Assembly: GCA_046757725.1 (NCBI GenBank)
Contig: JBHHYU010000016.1
Coordinates: forward strand, 1-39,017
DNA: 39,017 nt
Source of the DNA: JBHHYU01 sp046757725
GTDB lineage: Bacteria; Desulfobacterota; Binatia; UBA9968
Direction: 5' to 3'
The notes under the pieces are model-generated. The model did not search any database, was not told where the DNA came from, and was given only the letters and a program-made list of their open reading frames with translations. The position numbers and the translations under genes are program-made. This document shows positions 24,726 to 33,422 of the stretch, piece by piece (the stretch's first letter is position 1; every line of letters starts with the position of its first letter).

Positions 24726-24824
24726 TTATAGGGCGTGGAGCGCGGCAGCCCTTTTTTCTCAACTAATCGAGAGAGGATCTACTTCACTTTGGCACTCAAG
24801 CTCAACCTGTAGGAGTCGGGTCTT

Positions 24825-26027
24825 ATGAAGAAACTGATGGTCTACTCGCATGATACGTTTGGTCTTGGAAATATCCGCCGTATGCTTGCTATTTCCGAGC
24901 ACCTGCTCGCCAGCCTACCCGACCTGTCCATACTCCTAATTACGGGATCACCTATGGTGCACGACTTTCGTATCCCGAAGCGGCTTGATTATATTAAATT
25001 GCCGTGTCTCAGTCGTAAAGAGCGAGAGGGTTATGCGGCCAGATCGATGCGTGCCAATCTGGGAGAAATCATCAACTTACGCTCCGATCTCATCCTGGCC
25101 GCAATGGCCAATTTTAAACCAGACTTAGTCCTCGTTGACAAGAAACCTTTCGGCGTGGAGAACGAGCTGCAAGCTGCTCTGAGGCACTTGCATACCAACC
25201 TTCGGGACGCCAAAGTGGTATTGCTCTTGCGAGACATCCTTGATAGCCCCGAGGCGACCAAGAAGGTCTGGGAAAAGAATGGGTACTACGAAGCCATTCG
25301 TTCGTTATACGACCTTGTCCTCGTGGTTGGTTTACCGGAGGTTTTTGACCTGCGGCACGAATATCGATTCCCCCCCTCGGTGGCGAAAAAAGTACGGTTC
25401 TGCGGCTACATTCGTCGAGTGGTAACGGGTCAAGCACGTGACGCGCGCGATCTGGAGAGGTCATCCGATACGAAAAAGCGTGTCCTTGTGACGTCCGGCG
25501 GAGGGGAGGACGGCTATCATCTTCTCTCGACGTACCTCAAAGGATTGAGTAATTTCCGAGCCGGGCCAAACATCAGTAGTCTCCTTGTCTGCGGGCCGGA
25601 GATGCCGCGTTCACATCATGCCAGCTTGTTCCAAACCGCAGCCACGCATCCTCTGGTACAAATGTGTGAATTTACCAACGACATGTTGCGGCATATGGAT
25701 GCTGCGGATGTGATCGTTTCGATGGGGGGATACAATACGGTGTGCGAGATATTGTCTCTTAAGAAACCGGCGATTATCGTACCTCGCATCAGACCCGTGG
25801 CAGAGCAATGGATCCGTGCAGAGCGCATGGCTCAACTGGGGCTGTTGCAGGTTATGCACCCGGACAGGCTCACGCCCCATAGCTTAATCCGTACGATGTT
25901 GGAGGTCCTCGATGGTGCTAACTGCGATAGTTGGGCCCGGCCGCAACTGGACCTCGGGGCCCTACCGCGCATTACAGGGCATCTTGGCGCCCTCTTGGGT
26001 AAAGAGGTGGAAACTAACGCGGCCTGA
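24825..26027 (+). CDS. Glycosyltransferase, COG4671-like (GT28/MurG-type fold)
   Basis: Predicted glycosyltransferase of GT-B fold, 400 aa. The N-terminal part starts MKKLMVYSHDTFGLGNIRRMLAI and the second half has a MurG-like donor site region: DVIVSMGGYNTVCEILSLKKPAIIVPRIRPVAEQ, read in parts (about 302-335), matching the nucleotide-sugar contact of the family. It has no signal peptide or membrane helix and probably acts at the cytoplasmic membrane face. It is the first gene after the sigma-54 promoter. The ribosome binding site aggag (24811-24815) is 9 nt before ATG. It overlaps the next gene by 1 bp (TGATG). Donor and acceptor are unknown. Confidence 0.85.
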   Translation: MKKLMVYSHDTFGLGNIRRMLAISEHLLASLPDLSILLITGSPMVHDFRIPKRLDYIKLPCLSRKEREGYAARSMRANLGEIINLRSDLILAAMANFKPDLVLVDKKPFGVENELQAALRHLHTNLRDAKVVLLLRDILDSPEATKKVWEKNGYYEAIRSLYDLVLVVGLPEVFDLRHEYRFPPSVAKKVRFCGYIRRVVTGQARDARDLERSSDTKKRVLVTSGGGEDGYHLLSTYLKGLSNFRAGPNISSLLVCGPEMPRSHHASLFQTAATHPLVQMCEFTNDMLRHMDAADVIVSMGGYNTVCEILSLKKPAIIVPRIRPVAEQWIRAERMAQLGLLQVMHPDRLTPHSLIRTMLEVLDGANCDSWARPQLDLGALPRITGHLGALLGKEVETNAA

Positions 26028-27292
26028 TGTACCGCTCCGAGATATTATCGCACATGATACCTTACCAGTCAGAAGAGAGGATTGGATATCTCCTAAAGGC
26101 TTATCCGAAAATCTCCGAGACCTTTATATTGAACGAGATCCTTGCGTTGGAGGAACAGGGGACGGCTTTGCGGATTTTTGCACTGGAACAGCCAACAGAG
26201 ACTGTAGCTCACAGGTTGACTTCAAAGGTGCGTGCAGAAGTGATTTACCTTTCGGCTCCTAGATGGCAGGCGCTAATCTCTGTATTGAAGGCCCATTGCA
26301 CTCTATTCGTGCAAAATCCAGGGCGCTATTTCGGTGCGCTGCGTTTTTTGTTACGCCGCCAGGAGGGGGGAGGGTACAAAGATTTTCTGCAGGCTGGTCT
26401 TTTGGCTTGGGTTGCCAAGCGGGAGGGGGTTACGCTGCTTCATGTGCATTTCGCTAACAGACCTGCCAGTGTTGCCGAAATCACGCGTCTTCTTACAGGT
26501 CTACCGTACGGAATAACCGCCCATGCTAAGGACATTTATCTCTCGCCGCCGACAGTCCTCGATCGTAAGATGCGGTGTGCCAGGTATGTGATTACCTGCA
26601 CTGAATATAATCGCCGATATTTGCAAAAACTTTCGACTAACACCGTACCGATCTACCGAGTTTATCATGGCCTGGACGGTAGGCGTTTTCATTCTGGAGG
26701 TGCTAGGACGCCAGAGGACGGACTTCAGCCTCCAACGATATTGAGCGTTGGGCGATTCCGAGAAAAAAAAGGCTTTTCCTGTTTGTTGCAAGCGTGTCAG
26801 CTGCTCAAGTCCAAGGGTTATCACTTCCGGTGCCAGATTGTCGGTTATGGCCCGCTGCAGGCTCACCTCGAACAGCTTATTGCGGCACTGGGATTGGGCG
26901 AGGCGGTCGTGATGCTCGGTCGGCTCACGCAGGACAGACTCCTGGAGCTGTATCGCCAGGCGACACTGTTCGTTTTACCGTGTCAGATTGCCGAGAATGG
27001 CGACAGGGATGGGATCCCCAACGTACTGATAGAAGCAATGGCTATGGAACTTCCTGTGGTTTCGACGAACGTATCAGGCATACCGGAACTTGTTGACCAC
27101 ATGCAAACTGGTCTCCTTGTGCCGCCACGCAACCCCACAGCTCTGGCGACTACCCTGGCGTTTCTCTTCGACCGTCCCCGCGTGCGCCATGAGCTTGGAA
27201 GAGCTGGACGGCAAAAAGTTTGTCGAGAGTTTTCATCAGCGCACAATACTGCCCGGGTAAAAGCGTTGCTCACTGAAGCCTTGGCGCAATAG
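26027..27292 (+). CDS. GT4-family glycosyltransferase (WcaL-like)
   Basis: Retaining GT-B glycosyltransferase, 421 aa. The N-terminal signature is IGYLLKAYPKISETFILNEI, as in colanic-acid-type GT4 enzymes. A mid-protein GITAHAKDIY segment follows. The C-terminal donor-binding region has ILSVGRFREKKGF (about 237-249) and the EX7E-like ENGDRDGIPNVLIEAMA (about 322-338), then VVSTNVSGIPELV. No membrane helix was seen. It is closely related to the next gene, with shared YHGLD, AHAKDIY and GDRDGIPNVL motifs, suggesting a tandem duplication. It starts in the stop codon of the previous gene. Confidence 0.9.
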   Translation: MYRSEILSHMIPYQSEERIGYLLKAYPKISETFILNEILALEEQGTALRIFALEQPTETVAHRLTSKVRAEVIYLSAPRWQALISVLKAHCTLFVQNPGRYFGALRFLLRRQEGGGYKDFLQAGLLAWVAKREGVTLLHVHFANRPASVAEITRLLTGLPYGITAHAKDIYLSPPTVLDRKMRCARYVITCTEYNRRYLQKLSTNTVPIYRVYHGLDGRRFHSGGARTPEDGLQPPTILSVGRFREKKGFSCLLQACQLLKSKGYHFRCQIVGYGPLQAHLEQLIAALGLGEAVVMLGRLTQDRLLELYRQATLFVLPCQIAENGDRDGIPNVLIEAMAMELPVVSTNVSGIPELVDHMQTGLLVPPRNPTALATTLAFLFDRPRVRHELGRAGRQKVCREFSSAHNTARVKALLTEALAQ

Positions 27293-27325
27293 GAAACTGT
27301 TGAAAGTTTAGGAACGCACAAGAAA

Positions 27326-28705
27326 ATGGATCACCAACCGCAACGCGAGATCGCGTATATCATGAAAGGATATCCGCGTCTCTCTGATGTATTTATCAAC
27401 AACGAAATATACCAGCTTGAGTGCATGGGGCTAAAGATACGTATTTTTTCTGTGATCAGGCCGGAAAGCGTAAAGAGCCACGCGATTGTGGGCCGAATCA
27501 AAGCTGTCGTGACCTATCTTCCAAGTGTTACCTCCCTTACTGGTACCAACTTCCTGACCTGGCTTGCAGTAAATCTACCCCAATTCTGCCGTGGCCACGT
27601 TCAGTTGTTCCGATTGCGCCCCTACGCTTACCTCCAAACTCTCCTCTACTGCTTGAACATGAGTCTCAAGTATCGGTCTGGGTTCTGGCCCGCAAAGAAA
27701 TTTCTTAGGGATTTTCTCCTGGCCGGCCATATTGCCCTCAAGGTTTTAGAAGCTGGAGAAATTAGCCATCTGCATGGCCATTTCTGTCATGGCTCAACCA
27801 CCATAACCATGTTTGTCAGTCAATTGTCTGGAATTCCTTTTTCTTTTACAGCTCATGCCAAGGATATTTACTTGCCAACATTGAATCCTGGAAATCTGTT
27901 GCAGACAAAAATACGAAAGGCTCGGTTTGTAGTGACCTGTACCATCGTAAACAAAGAATACCTAGAAAGTTTGTGCCCTGAGATTCAATCGATATACACG
28001 GTTTATCACGGACTAGATACAATACGCTTTTCGCCAGCACACTATCGAGGTGCCGGAAAAAAAATGCCCAGCATACTTTCCGTTGGCCGTTTTGTGGAAA
28101 AAAAGGGCTTTCCGTATCTGCTACAGGCGTGTCACTTGCTGAAACAGAAAGGGTACGCGTTTCAATGCCGTATTATCGGTGAGGCCGATGAACAAACGGA
28201 TCTGATCAGGCAGTTGATTAGTGAGTTGGGATTAGAACGTACTGTTTCGGTAGAGGGTCCGGTCACGCAAGAAGAGCTGGCAAGTATTTACAAGGAATCT
28301 ATCATCTTTGCCTTGCCCTGCCAGATTGTAGAGAACGGAGATCGAGACGGTATCCCCAATGTGTTGATGGAAGCGATGGCCATGGCGGTGCCGGTGGTTT
28401 CCACGAATATTTCCGGGATACCTGAGCTCGTTGAGCATCGGAGCGACGGGCTGCTGGTACCACAGAAGAATGCCAATGCCCTAGCTGGTGCCATTGAGGA
28501 GTTACTGAAGAATCCGGATCTGCGGAGGCGTTTAGGAATGGCTGCGCATGAAAAGATCCGTAGATCGTTCGATGCGACGAAGACGACTCTACTATTGAAG
28601 GACCTATTTTTGCCGTATCTACGAGCGAGAAGCAGTGCTCATAGTAATGGGAGGGTTGCCGCATTTGAAAGCAGGGAGAAGAGTGGAAACCCAAGTCTCA
28701 TTTAG
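27326..28705 (+). CDS. GT4-family glycosyltransferase (paralogue of previous gene)
   Basis: A 459-aa enzyme with the same layout as its upstream neighbour: IAYIMKGYPRLSDVFINNEI at the start, FTAHAKDIY mid-protein, ILSVGRFVEKKGF and ENGDRDGIPNVLMEAMAMA with VVSTNISGIPELVEH in the donor half. It has a longer N-terminal domain loop (about residues 65-110) and a low-complexity C-terminal tail. Sequences have diverged well beyond recent duplication, so the two probably add different sugars. It lies 33 bp downstream; the ribosome binding site is weak (aggaa, about 13 nt upstream). Confidence 0.9.
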   Translation: MDHQPQREIAYIMKGYPRLSDVFINNEIYQLECMGLKIRIFSVIRPESVKSHAIVGRIKAVVTYLPSVTSLTGTNFLTWLAVNLPQFCRGHVQLFRLRPYAYLQTLLYCLNMSLKYRSGFWPAKKFLRDFLLAGHIALKVLEAGEISHLHGHFCHGSTTITMFVSQLSGIPFSFTAHAKDIYLPTLNPGNLLQTKIRKARFVVTCTIVNKEYLESLCPEIQSIYTVYHGLDTIRFSPAHYRGAGKKMPSILSVGRFVEKKGFPYLLQACHLLKQKGYAFQCRIIGEADEQTDLIRQLISELGLERTVSVEGPVTQEELASIYKESIIFALPCQIVENGDRDGIPNVLMEAMAMAVPVVSTNISGIPELVEHRSDGLLVPQKNANALAGAIEELLKNPDLRRRLGMAAHEKIRRSFDATKTTLLLKDLFLPYLRARSSAHSNGRVAAFESREKSGNPSLI

Positions 28706-28788
28706 GATGGTGCGACCTGGCACCGGTGAACAGCAAACTCAGCGGATCGGCCTTTGAGATTCTGCACTATGAGTCATCGGATGCTACT

Positions 28789-30153
28789 ATGAACGTTGCG
28801 TATATCAGTACTGACTTTGGTGTTCCTGTTTTTGGTTGCAAAGGTGCTTCTATTCACCTGCGCGAAATGGTAGCCGCTTTGCGCAAGGCACGCCATTCCG
28901 TTTTGGTGGTCTCACCGGCCATGAATGTGGAACAGGCTGCCACTGAGAATCGAGAAAATGGAAAAAAAGAAAATCACGGGGGAGATGTAGCATTCTTGCC
29001 TGTGCTCCAGCAGGAGCATCATCTCCAGCTCTTTAAAGAGCTAAAAGGGCTTGACGAGTTTCGAGGCAGGACAACCCGTATTCGACAAGAGCTACGCGAT
29101 CAGCTCTACAACCTCACGCTGTATAAGAGGGCGCTGTTTCATCTGCGTTCACGCCGGGTCGATTTTATTTATGAGCGTTATGCTCTTTTCGGTTGCGCCG
29201 GCATCCGGCTGGCCCGAGAACTCGGCGTACCTCACATCTTGGAGGTAAATGCGCCGCTTGCCTACGAGCAAGAACGAAGATGTGGTCTGGAAATGCGAGA
29301 ACTCACACAAGAAGCGGAGCGACGCATTTTTTCCGAGACCGATCAAGTGATTGTCGTCTCCCGCCGGCTACAGGAATTTGTGGTGTCCTGCGGTGTTCCG
29401 GAATCGCGCATCCAGGTATTGCCGAATGGTGTGAATCCGGAACGTTTTACGCGGTCGGGTTCACAAAATGGTAAGGCGATACGTGCGCGGTATCAACTTG
29501 GCGGCAAAAAGGTCATTGGTTTTGTCGGGAGTCTTAAACCTTGGCATGGAACGGAGACCTTAATCAAAGCTTTCCAAGAGTTACACGCGCTTGCGCCGAA
29601 TACTCATTTGATGCTCATTGGCGACGGCCCCGGCCGAGAGACCCTGGAAAGATATACACAGGCCAGCAGGCTGGGCCAAACGGTAACCTTTACCGGTGTT
29701 GTCCCTTATGATGACATCCCGGCCTATATTGGGGCAATGGATATTACGGTAGCGCCATTTGTGCCCAACGAGAATTTTTATTATTCACCGATTAAACTCT
29801 TTGAATACATGATCATGGGTAAACCCGTGGTGGCCGGAAGAATCGGTCAGGTGGAAGAAGTGATCACGGACGGAGAAACCGGCCTGCTTTTCGAGCCCGG
29901 AGACATCGGCCAGCTTGCAGCAGCGCTCGTTAAGCTTACAACCGACTCGCAGCTCTGCCGGCGCATTAGCGAAAAGGCCAAAGCATGGGTCCTTCAGGAA
30001 GAGAGAACCTGGGATCGCAATGCAAAGCATGTAATAGATCTTGTCCGGAGACTTTTAGGGCAGCGGTCCAAGTTTTCGCGTGTTACCCAGGAAAAACTCG
30101 AAGCCGGCGGAAACATTGTAAAGTTTCAAAGCAAGGTCGGCTCTGGGTCATGA
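28789..30153 (+). CDS. GT4-family glycosyltransferase
   Basis: A third GT4-type enzyme, 454 aa from ATG 28789 (MNVAYISTDFGVPVFGCKGA). The N-terminal Gly-rich acceptor loop is VFGCKGASIHLREM. The donor half has IGFVGSLKPWHGTETLIKAF, LMLIGDGPGRETL, and APFVPNENFYYSPIKLFEYMIMGKPVV with the two conserved Glu of the family spaced a little differently. The frame is open upstream to a GTG at 28726, but the protein fold begins at Met 28789; neither start has a strong ribosome binding site. It is not a close paralogue of the two preceding enzymes. It ends in a 4-bp ATGA overlap with the kinase gene. Confidence 0.87.
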   Translation: MNVAYISTDFGVPVFGCKGASIHLREMVAALRKARHSVLVVSPAMNVEQAATENRENGKKENHGGDVAFLPVLQQEHHLQLFKELKGLDEFRGRTTRIRQELRDQLYNLTLYKRALFHLRSRRVDFIYERYALFGCAGIRLARELGVPHILEVNAPLAYEQERRCGLEMRELTQEAERRIFSETDQVIVVSRRLQEFVVSCGVPESRIQVLPNGVNPERFTRSGSQNGKAIRARYQLGGKKVIGFVGSLKPWHGTETLIKAFQELHALAPNTHLMLIGDGPGRETLERYTQASRLGQTVTFTGVVPYDDIPAYIGAMDITVAPFVPNENFYYSPIKLFEYMIMGKPVVAGRIGQVEEVITDGETGLLFEPGDIGQLAAALVKLTTDSQLCRRISEKAKAWVLQEERTWDRNAKHVIDLVRRLLGQRSKFSRVTQEKLEAGGNIVKFQSKVGSGS

Positions 30154-31613
30154 TTTCCATTCAAGAAGTCCCTCATGATGAAAGGCTTCCTCAACTGGCC
30201 ATCGCGCTGGACATACCCGCCATACAAGGGATTTTTCAGGAGATGTTTTTAACGGATACGGCCCGGACCCCCACAGTGGGGTGGAAATGTGGCACCCGTA
30301 GTCGCTTTAGAATTCACGACTGTCAGATAGAGCGCGTCAAATACAAACCTAGAAAAAAGTGCACCATCTGTTATCGCCTCACGATACATGATGTTTTCAC
30401 AAAAGAGGATAGCGAACAGATCCTAGTCGCCAGGATATTCACGTCCGGGAAAGCCCGCTCTCGATTTACAAAGGCACAATCCCAAAACCTTGTCTGCCCC
30501 AAGTTTGGCAGACCTCTAACTTATTTGCCGGAACTCGACATGGTTGTGTGGGCCTTTCCGAACGATTGCAAGCTCCGTGGTTTGCCCAAGATAGTAGACG
30601 CGGATTGTTTAAAAGAAGAGCTCCTACCGGAGATCATTACCGCCAAGTTTGGCCGTGGCTGGCACATTTCCAATGTCAGCCCTGAGATTGCCCATTATGT
30701 ACCGCAAGATACCTGTACCGTCCGGGTACGTGTTCTGTTGCAACAGGCCCGAACCGGAGAAAGACAATCGGCCCTTCTTTATGGAAAGATCTACGCTGAT
30801 GAAAAAGGGGCAGAGATCTACGGGGTCATGCGTGAGTTATGGGAAAGCCATGCCAGGCAGTCCGGACAACTGCGGATAGCGCAGCCTTTAGGGTATCATC
30901 CACAGCTCAAGATTCTGTGGCAATTAGGCCTACCAGGAACGACTTTGCTTGAGCGGGATATGGTTAGTCCGCACTTCCTCACCTTTTTGCGAAAGGCAGC
31001 CGTTACGGTTGCAACGTTACACAGGTCTCCCGGTTTCTATTTTAGAACGATTTCCAGGAGCGACTCAGTGGCTAGATTGAGGGATGCGAGACAGATACTG
31101 TCTCTAGTCAGACCTTCATGTCAGGAGAGTTTGGATCCGTTGATCGATCGTCTGCTTCTTCAATCTGAAAATCTTGGGGAACAACCGGTCGCGGTTGTAC
31201 ATGGAGACTTGCATCTCAAAAACGTCTTTGTGGATGGAGACCAGATCGCTCTGATCGACATGGACAATCTGTGTCACGGTTCTCCGTGGCAAGACGTTGC
31301 TAGTTTTATTGCCTATATTGTTTTTAACGGAATCGTGCAGGGTATTTCCAGCCACTTGATCCAGCAGATGGTTACGGTTTTCTGCGAACAGTATCAGCAA
31401 AACGTCCCGTGGAAAGCGCGCAGATCTGTTTTCAATTGGTACATGGCAACAGCCTTGATCAATGAACGTGCCTCCCGCTGTTTACGAAAGTTAAAGGCCG
31501 GTAACCTGGACATACTGGATACACTCATCGACCTAGCTAGTCAAATCAGTCTTGGCGGGAATTCAGACACATGGATTCTATCCGAGGAGGAAAACCGTGG
31601 GGACATTCTGTAA
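30150..31613 (+). CDS. APH-family phosphotransferase (small-molecule kinase)
   Basis: A 487-aa protein with an aminoglycoside-phosphotransferase/choline-kinase-type catalytic core. The N-terminal lobe has RVKYKPRKKCTICYRL (about 62-77). The catalytic HGDLHLKNVF is at 351-360 (D353 catalytic, N358 metal) and the metal Asp is in ALIDMDN (D370). It is larger than the usual APH (about 260-300 aa), with about 120 extra residues between the N-lobe and the catalytic loop. The frame is open from 29985, but ATG 30150 overlaps the previous stop and starts the conserved part. The substrate is unknown: an amino sugar, aminocyclitol, glycan or drug are all possible. In this context a biosynthetic kinase (compare StrN in the streptomycin pathway) is more likely than resistance. 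Confidence 0.8.
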   Translation: MISIQEVPHDERLPQLAIALDIPAIQGIFQEMFLTDTARTPTVGWKCGTRSRFRIHDCQIERVKYKPRKKCTICYRLTIHDVFTKEDSEQILVARIFTSGKARSRFTKAQSQNLVCPKFGRPLTYLPELDMVVWAFPNDCKLRGLPKIVDADCLKEELLPEIITAKFGRGWHISNVSPEIAHYVPQDTCTVRVRVLLQQARTGERQSALLYGKIYADEKGAEIYGVMRELWESHARQSGQLRIAQPLGYHPQLKILWQLGLPGTTLLERDMVSPHFLTFLRKAAVTVATLHRSPGFYFRTISRSDSVARLRDARQILSLVRPSCQESLDPLIDRLLLQSENLGEQPVAVVHGDLHLKNVFVDGDQIALIDMDNLCHGSPWQDVASFIAYIVFNGIVQGISSHLIQQMVTVFCEQYQQNVPWKARRSVFNWYMATALINERASRCLRKLKAGNLDILDTLIDLASQISLGGNSDTWILSEEENRGDIL

Positions 31614-32604
31614 AAGACTGTGGGACCGTGTTTATGTGGATCCAACCGGCGAAGTCTATGCCTGCTGTAAATTTCAACCGGACAAACTCGGGAATCTCAA
31701 TGAGAAAGACTTTATGGAAATATGGAACGGTCCAAAGATGCAAGAATACCGGAAACGTTCCATCAATGGAAAGCTTCATTGTTTTTCAGGATGTACTCTT
31801 CTGTCACCCGAAGAGAAAACAAATAATATGGTGGAAAAGACTTCACTGACCGTTGAGGAAAAGAATTTAAAAAAGGTTCGTCTAATGTTTGGTGAGGGAT
31901 GTAACATTGCGTGTGTCATGTGTAAACAGGATCATCGTGCCCGCCTTGCCTTGAGTGAAAAAATCTGGAAATACAAGATCCCCTATCATGCTGTCAAGTT
32001 CGTCGAGTTTCAAGGTGGGGAGCCTCTGTTTATTATCGAAGGTCGGAAGTGTTACCGTTATTTAACGGAAGAACTCGGAAAGAAGGTCAACCTCATCACT
32101 AATGGTCTTTTGATTAATGATGAATGGGCCGAGTTGATCGTTAAAGGATCCGACTATCTTACCATCTCGATCAACGGTGCCACCAAGGCAGTACATGAAA
32201 TGGTCAACAAAGGGTCGAAGTGGGACAAGGTTATGGCGAATATTCGACGCCTCGTGGAGGCGAAAGCCCGTCATCAATCGAGAATAGAGCTCATTGGTCA
32301 TATGACCCTAGTTGTTGAGAACATTCGAGAAATTCCCAGCTTCATCGAATTGGTCAATGACATGAAGCTAGATACAGTGGAATTTGGTTATGATCAACCG
32401 ACCGTACCTCCTTGGCTGAACCATTATCCGGAAATCAGGGCTGACCTCATTGAGCAGATCAAACTCGTCAAGGGCAAAGTCACCGTATCCATTGATGATA
32501 ACAGACTCGTTCATTTGGGCCTCGTTGAGGGTCCGTTGCCGGCTGTCCCTTCAATCTCGGCACATGGGGACAATAGTAAGGTCCCTATGCCACCGGTTCT
32601 CTGA
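31597..32604 (+). CDS. Radical SAM protein with N-terminal twitch/SPASM-like domain
   Basis: Uses a 4Fe-4S cluster and SAM to start radical chemistry. From GTG 31597 the protein is 335 aa. The core motif CNIACVMC (Cys102, 106, 109: CxxxCxxC) is followed by EFQGGEP, the usual GGE SAM site. Before it, residues 1-70 form an auxiliary-cluster-like domain: C5, VDPTGEVYACCKF (C23, C24), LGNLNEKDFMEIWNGPKMQEYR and C62xxxC66. That domain normally follows the radical core; here it precedes it. The start is GTG 31597, 6 nt after gaggagg (31584-31590), overlapping the kinase gene by 17 bp; a TTG at 31552 is less likely. The reaction could be oxidation, epimerisation or peptide/sugar modification. The related BtrN oxidises an aminocyclitol, but homology to it was not shown. 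Confidence 0.82.
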   Translation: MGTFCKRLWDRVYVDPTGEVYACCKFQPDKLGNLNEKDFMEIWNGPKMQEYRKRSINGKLHCFSGCTLLSPEEKTNNMVEKTSLTVEEKNLKKVRLMFGEGCNIACVMCKQDHRARLALSEKIWKYKIPYHAVKFVEFQGGEPLFIIEGRKCYRYLTEELGKKVNLITNGLLINDEWAELIVKGSDYLTISINGATKAVHEMVNKGSKWDKVMANIRRLVEAKARHQSRIELIGHMTLVVENIREIPSFIELVNDMKLDTVEFGYDQPTVPPWLNHYPEIRADLIEQIKLVKGKVTVSIDDNRLVHLGLVEGPLPAVPSISAHGDNSKVPMPPVL

Positions 32605-32616
32605 TGTTTGTGTAAC

Positions 32617-33261
32617 ATGAAGAAATTCCTACCGACAAAGATATTTCTGGTCAGACACGGCAAAAGCGAGTGGAATGGCCAGAAGCGAGTCTCCGGTCAG
32701 CTTGATCCGCATCTATCTAAAAAGGGGATTCAGCAGAGCCATTGGCTCGCCCGGACCCTACGTTATGAAGGCTTGTCGGCGATTTATACCAGCCCGCTTA
32801 CGCGGGCCGTTGACACGGCCAAGCCCACGGCTGCTGAGCATTGTCTTCCCATTAAAACACGAGACACCCTCAAGGAAATTCACTTTGGCGTGCTACAGGG
32901 GAGATTCCGAGATGGCCGCGACCGCGTAGCTCAGCAGTTGTGGCGGAAACGAGAAAAGGATAAGCAGTGCTACCGTGTCCCCGCGGGCGAATCTTTTTCC
33001 GATTTGAAACGGAGAGTGATCCCATGCGTCAACGAGATTCTCGAGTACGAGGAGGGTGGGCTGATCCTGATCGTCGGTCACCGAAGCACCAACCGCGTGG
33101 TTCTGGGAGCATTGATGCAGTGGCCTGAGGACAGTTGGTGTAGTCTCGATTTAGGCCACAAATATCTGTACGAAATTTTCGTCGGGGATCGCCGTCGCGT
33201 GGCGACGATTTGCCTGGACAGACACCACGGAGGGTACCGGCATGAAGGCTTTATCATGTGA
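32617..33261 (+). CDS. Histidine phosphatase family protein
   Basis: A 214-aa enzyme of the phosphoglycerate-mutase-like superfamily. The phospho-accepting motif FLVRHGKSEWN is near residues 10-20 (R13-H14-G15), ALTRAVDTA-type SPLTRAVDTA near 58-67, and the second His in ILIVGHRST near 148-156. Such enzymes dephosphorylate sugar phosphates or phosphoglycerate. Next to a kinase and nucleotide-sugar-type enzymes, it may remove a phosphate from a biosynthetic intermediate (inference). The frame extends to TTG 32608; ATG 32617 is the better start. It is 12 bp after the radical SAM gene. Confidence 0.85.
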   Translation: MKKFLPTKIFLVRHGKSEWNGQKRVSGQLDPHLSKKGIQQSHWLARTLRYEGLSAIYTSPLTRAVDTAKPTAAEHCLPIKTRDTLKEIHFGVLQGRFRDGRDRVAQQLWRKREKDKQCYRVPAGESFSDLKRRVIPCVNEILEYEEGGLILIVGHRSTNRVVLGALMQWPEDSWCSLDLGHKYLYEIFVGDRRRVATICLDRHHGGYRHEGFIM

Positions 33262-33368
33262 CCCGCCTAGTGCCGTTGGAGATGATTATAGAGCCTGGAG
33301 GGGAGCGGTGCACCAGTCGAATGGTCCACGAAGCTTCAAAGGCATCCGACAGGTTTGAAGAGAGTGCC

Positions 33369-33386
33369 CCCTCTACGAATAGAGGG
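33369..33386 (+). promoter_or_regulatory. Small hairpin before the ABC exporter gene
   Basis: ccctcta-cgaa-tagaggg, a perfect 7-bp stem with a CGAA loop, 36 nt before the exporter start within the cluster's only long internal gap (161 bp). No T-tract follows, so it is probably an RNA processing or regulatory element, not a terminator. Confidence 0.4.
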
Positions 33387-33422
33387 TTGCTGACCTAAGC
33401 CGAGCACGGGGTTCACGCGAAG

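Larger units (their letters stand above)
24208..24824. other. 617-bp divergent regulatory region
   Basis: It separates the kinase operon (-) from the glycosyltransferase cluster (+). It contains a sigma-54 promoter (24710-24725) and a 15-bp palindrome (24484-24498). It also has an 11-bp inverted repeat pair (ttagaactctg at 24341-24351 and its complement at 24443-24453) enclosing a smaller ctgag…ctcag hairpin. An 85-codon frame on the - strand (24505-24762) is discussed under rejected items. No tRNA or other gene was seen. Confidence 0.65.

Noticed and set aside
24505..24762. 85-codon frame on the - strand with a CxxCH-like motif (CLMCH), suggesting a heme protein fragment
   Set aside because: The apparent heme motif lies next to the sigma-54 promoter sequence on the + strand. 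There is no ribosome binding site or signal peptide, and the rest resembles no cytochrome I know.
24790..24805. A second TGGCAC close to the first glycosyltransferase start
   Set aside because: The -12 half is CTCAA instead of TTGC; the site at 24710 is far better.
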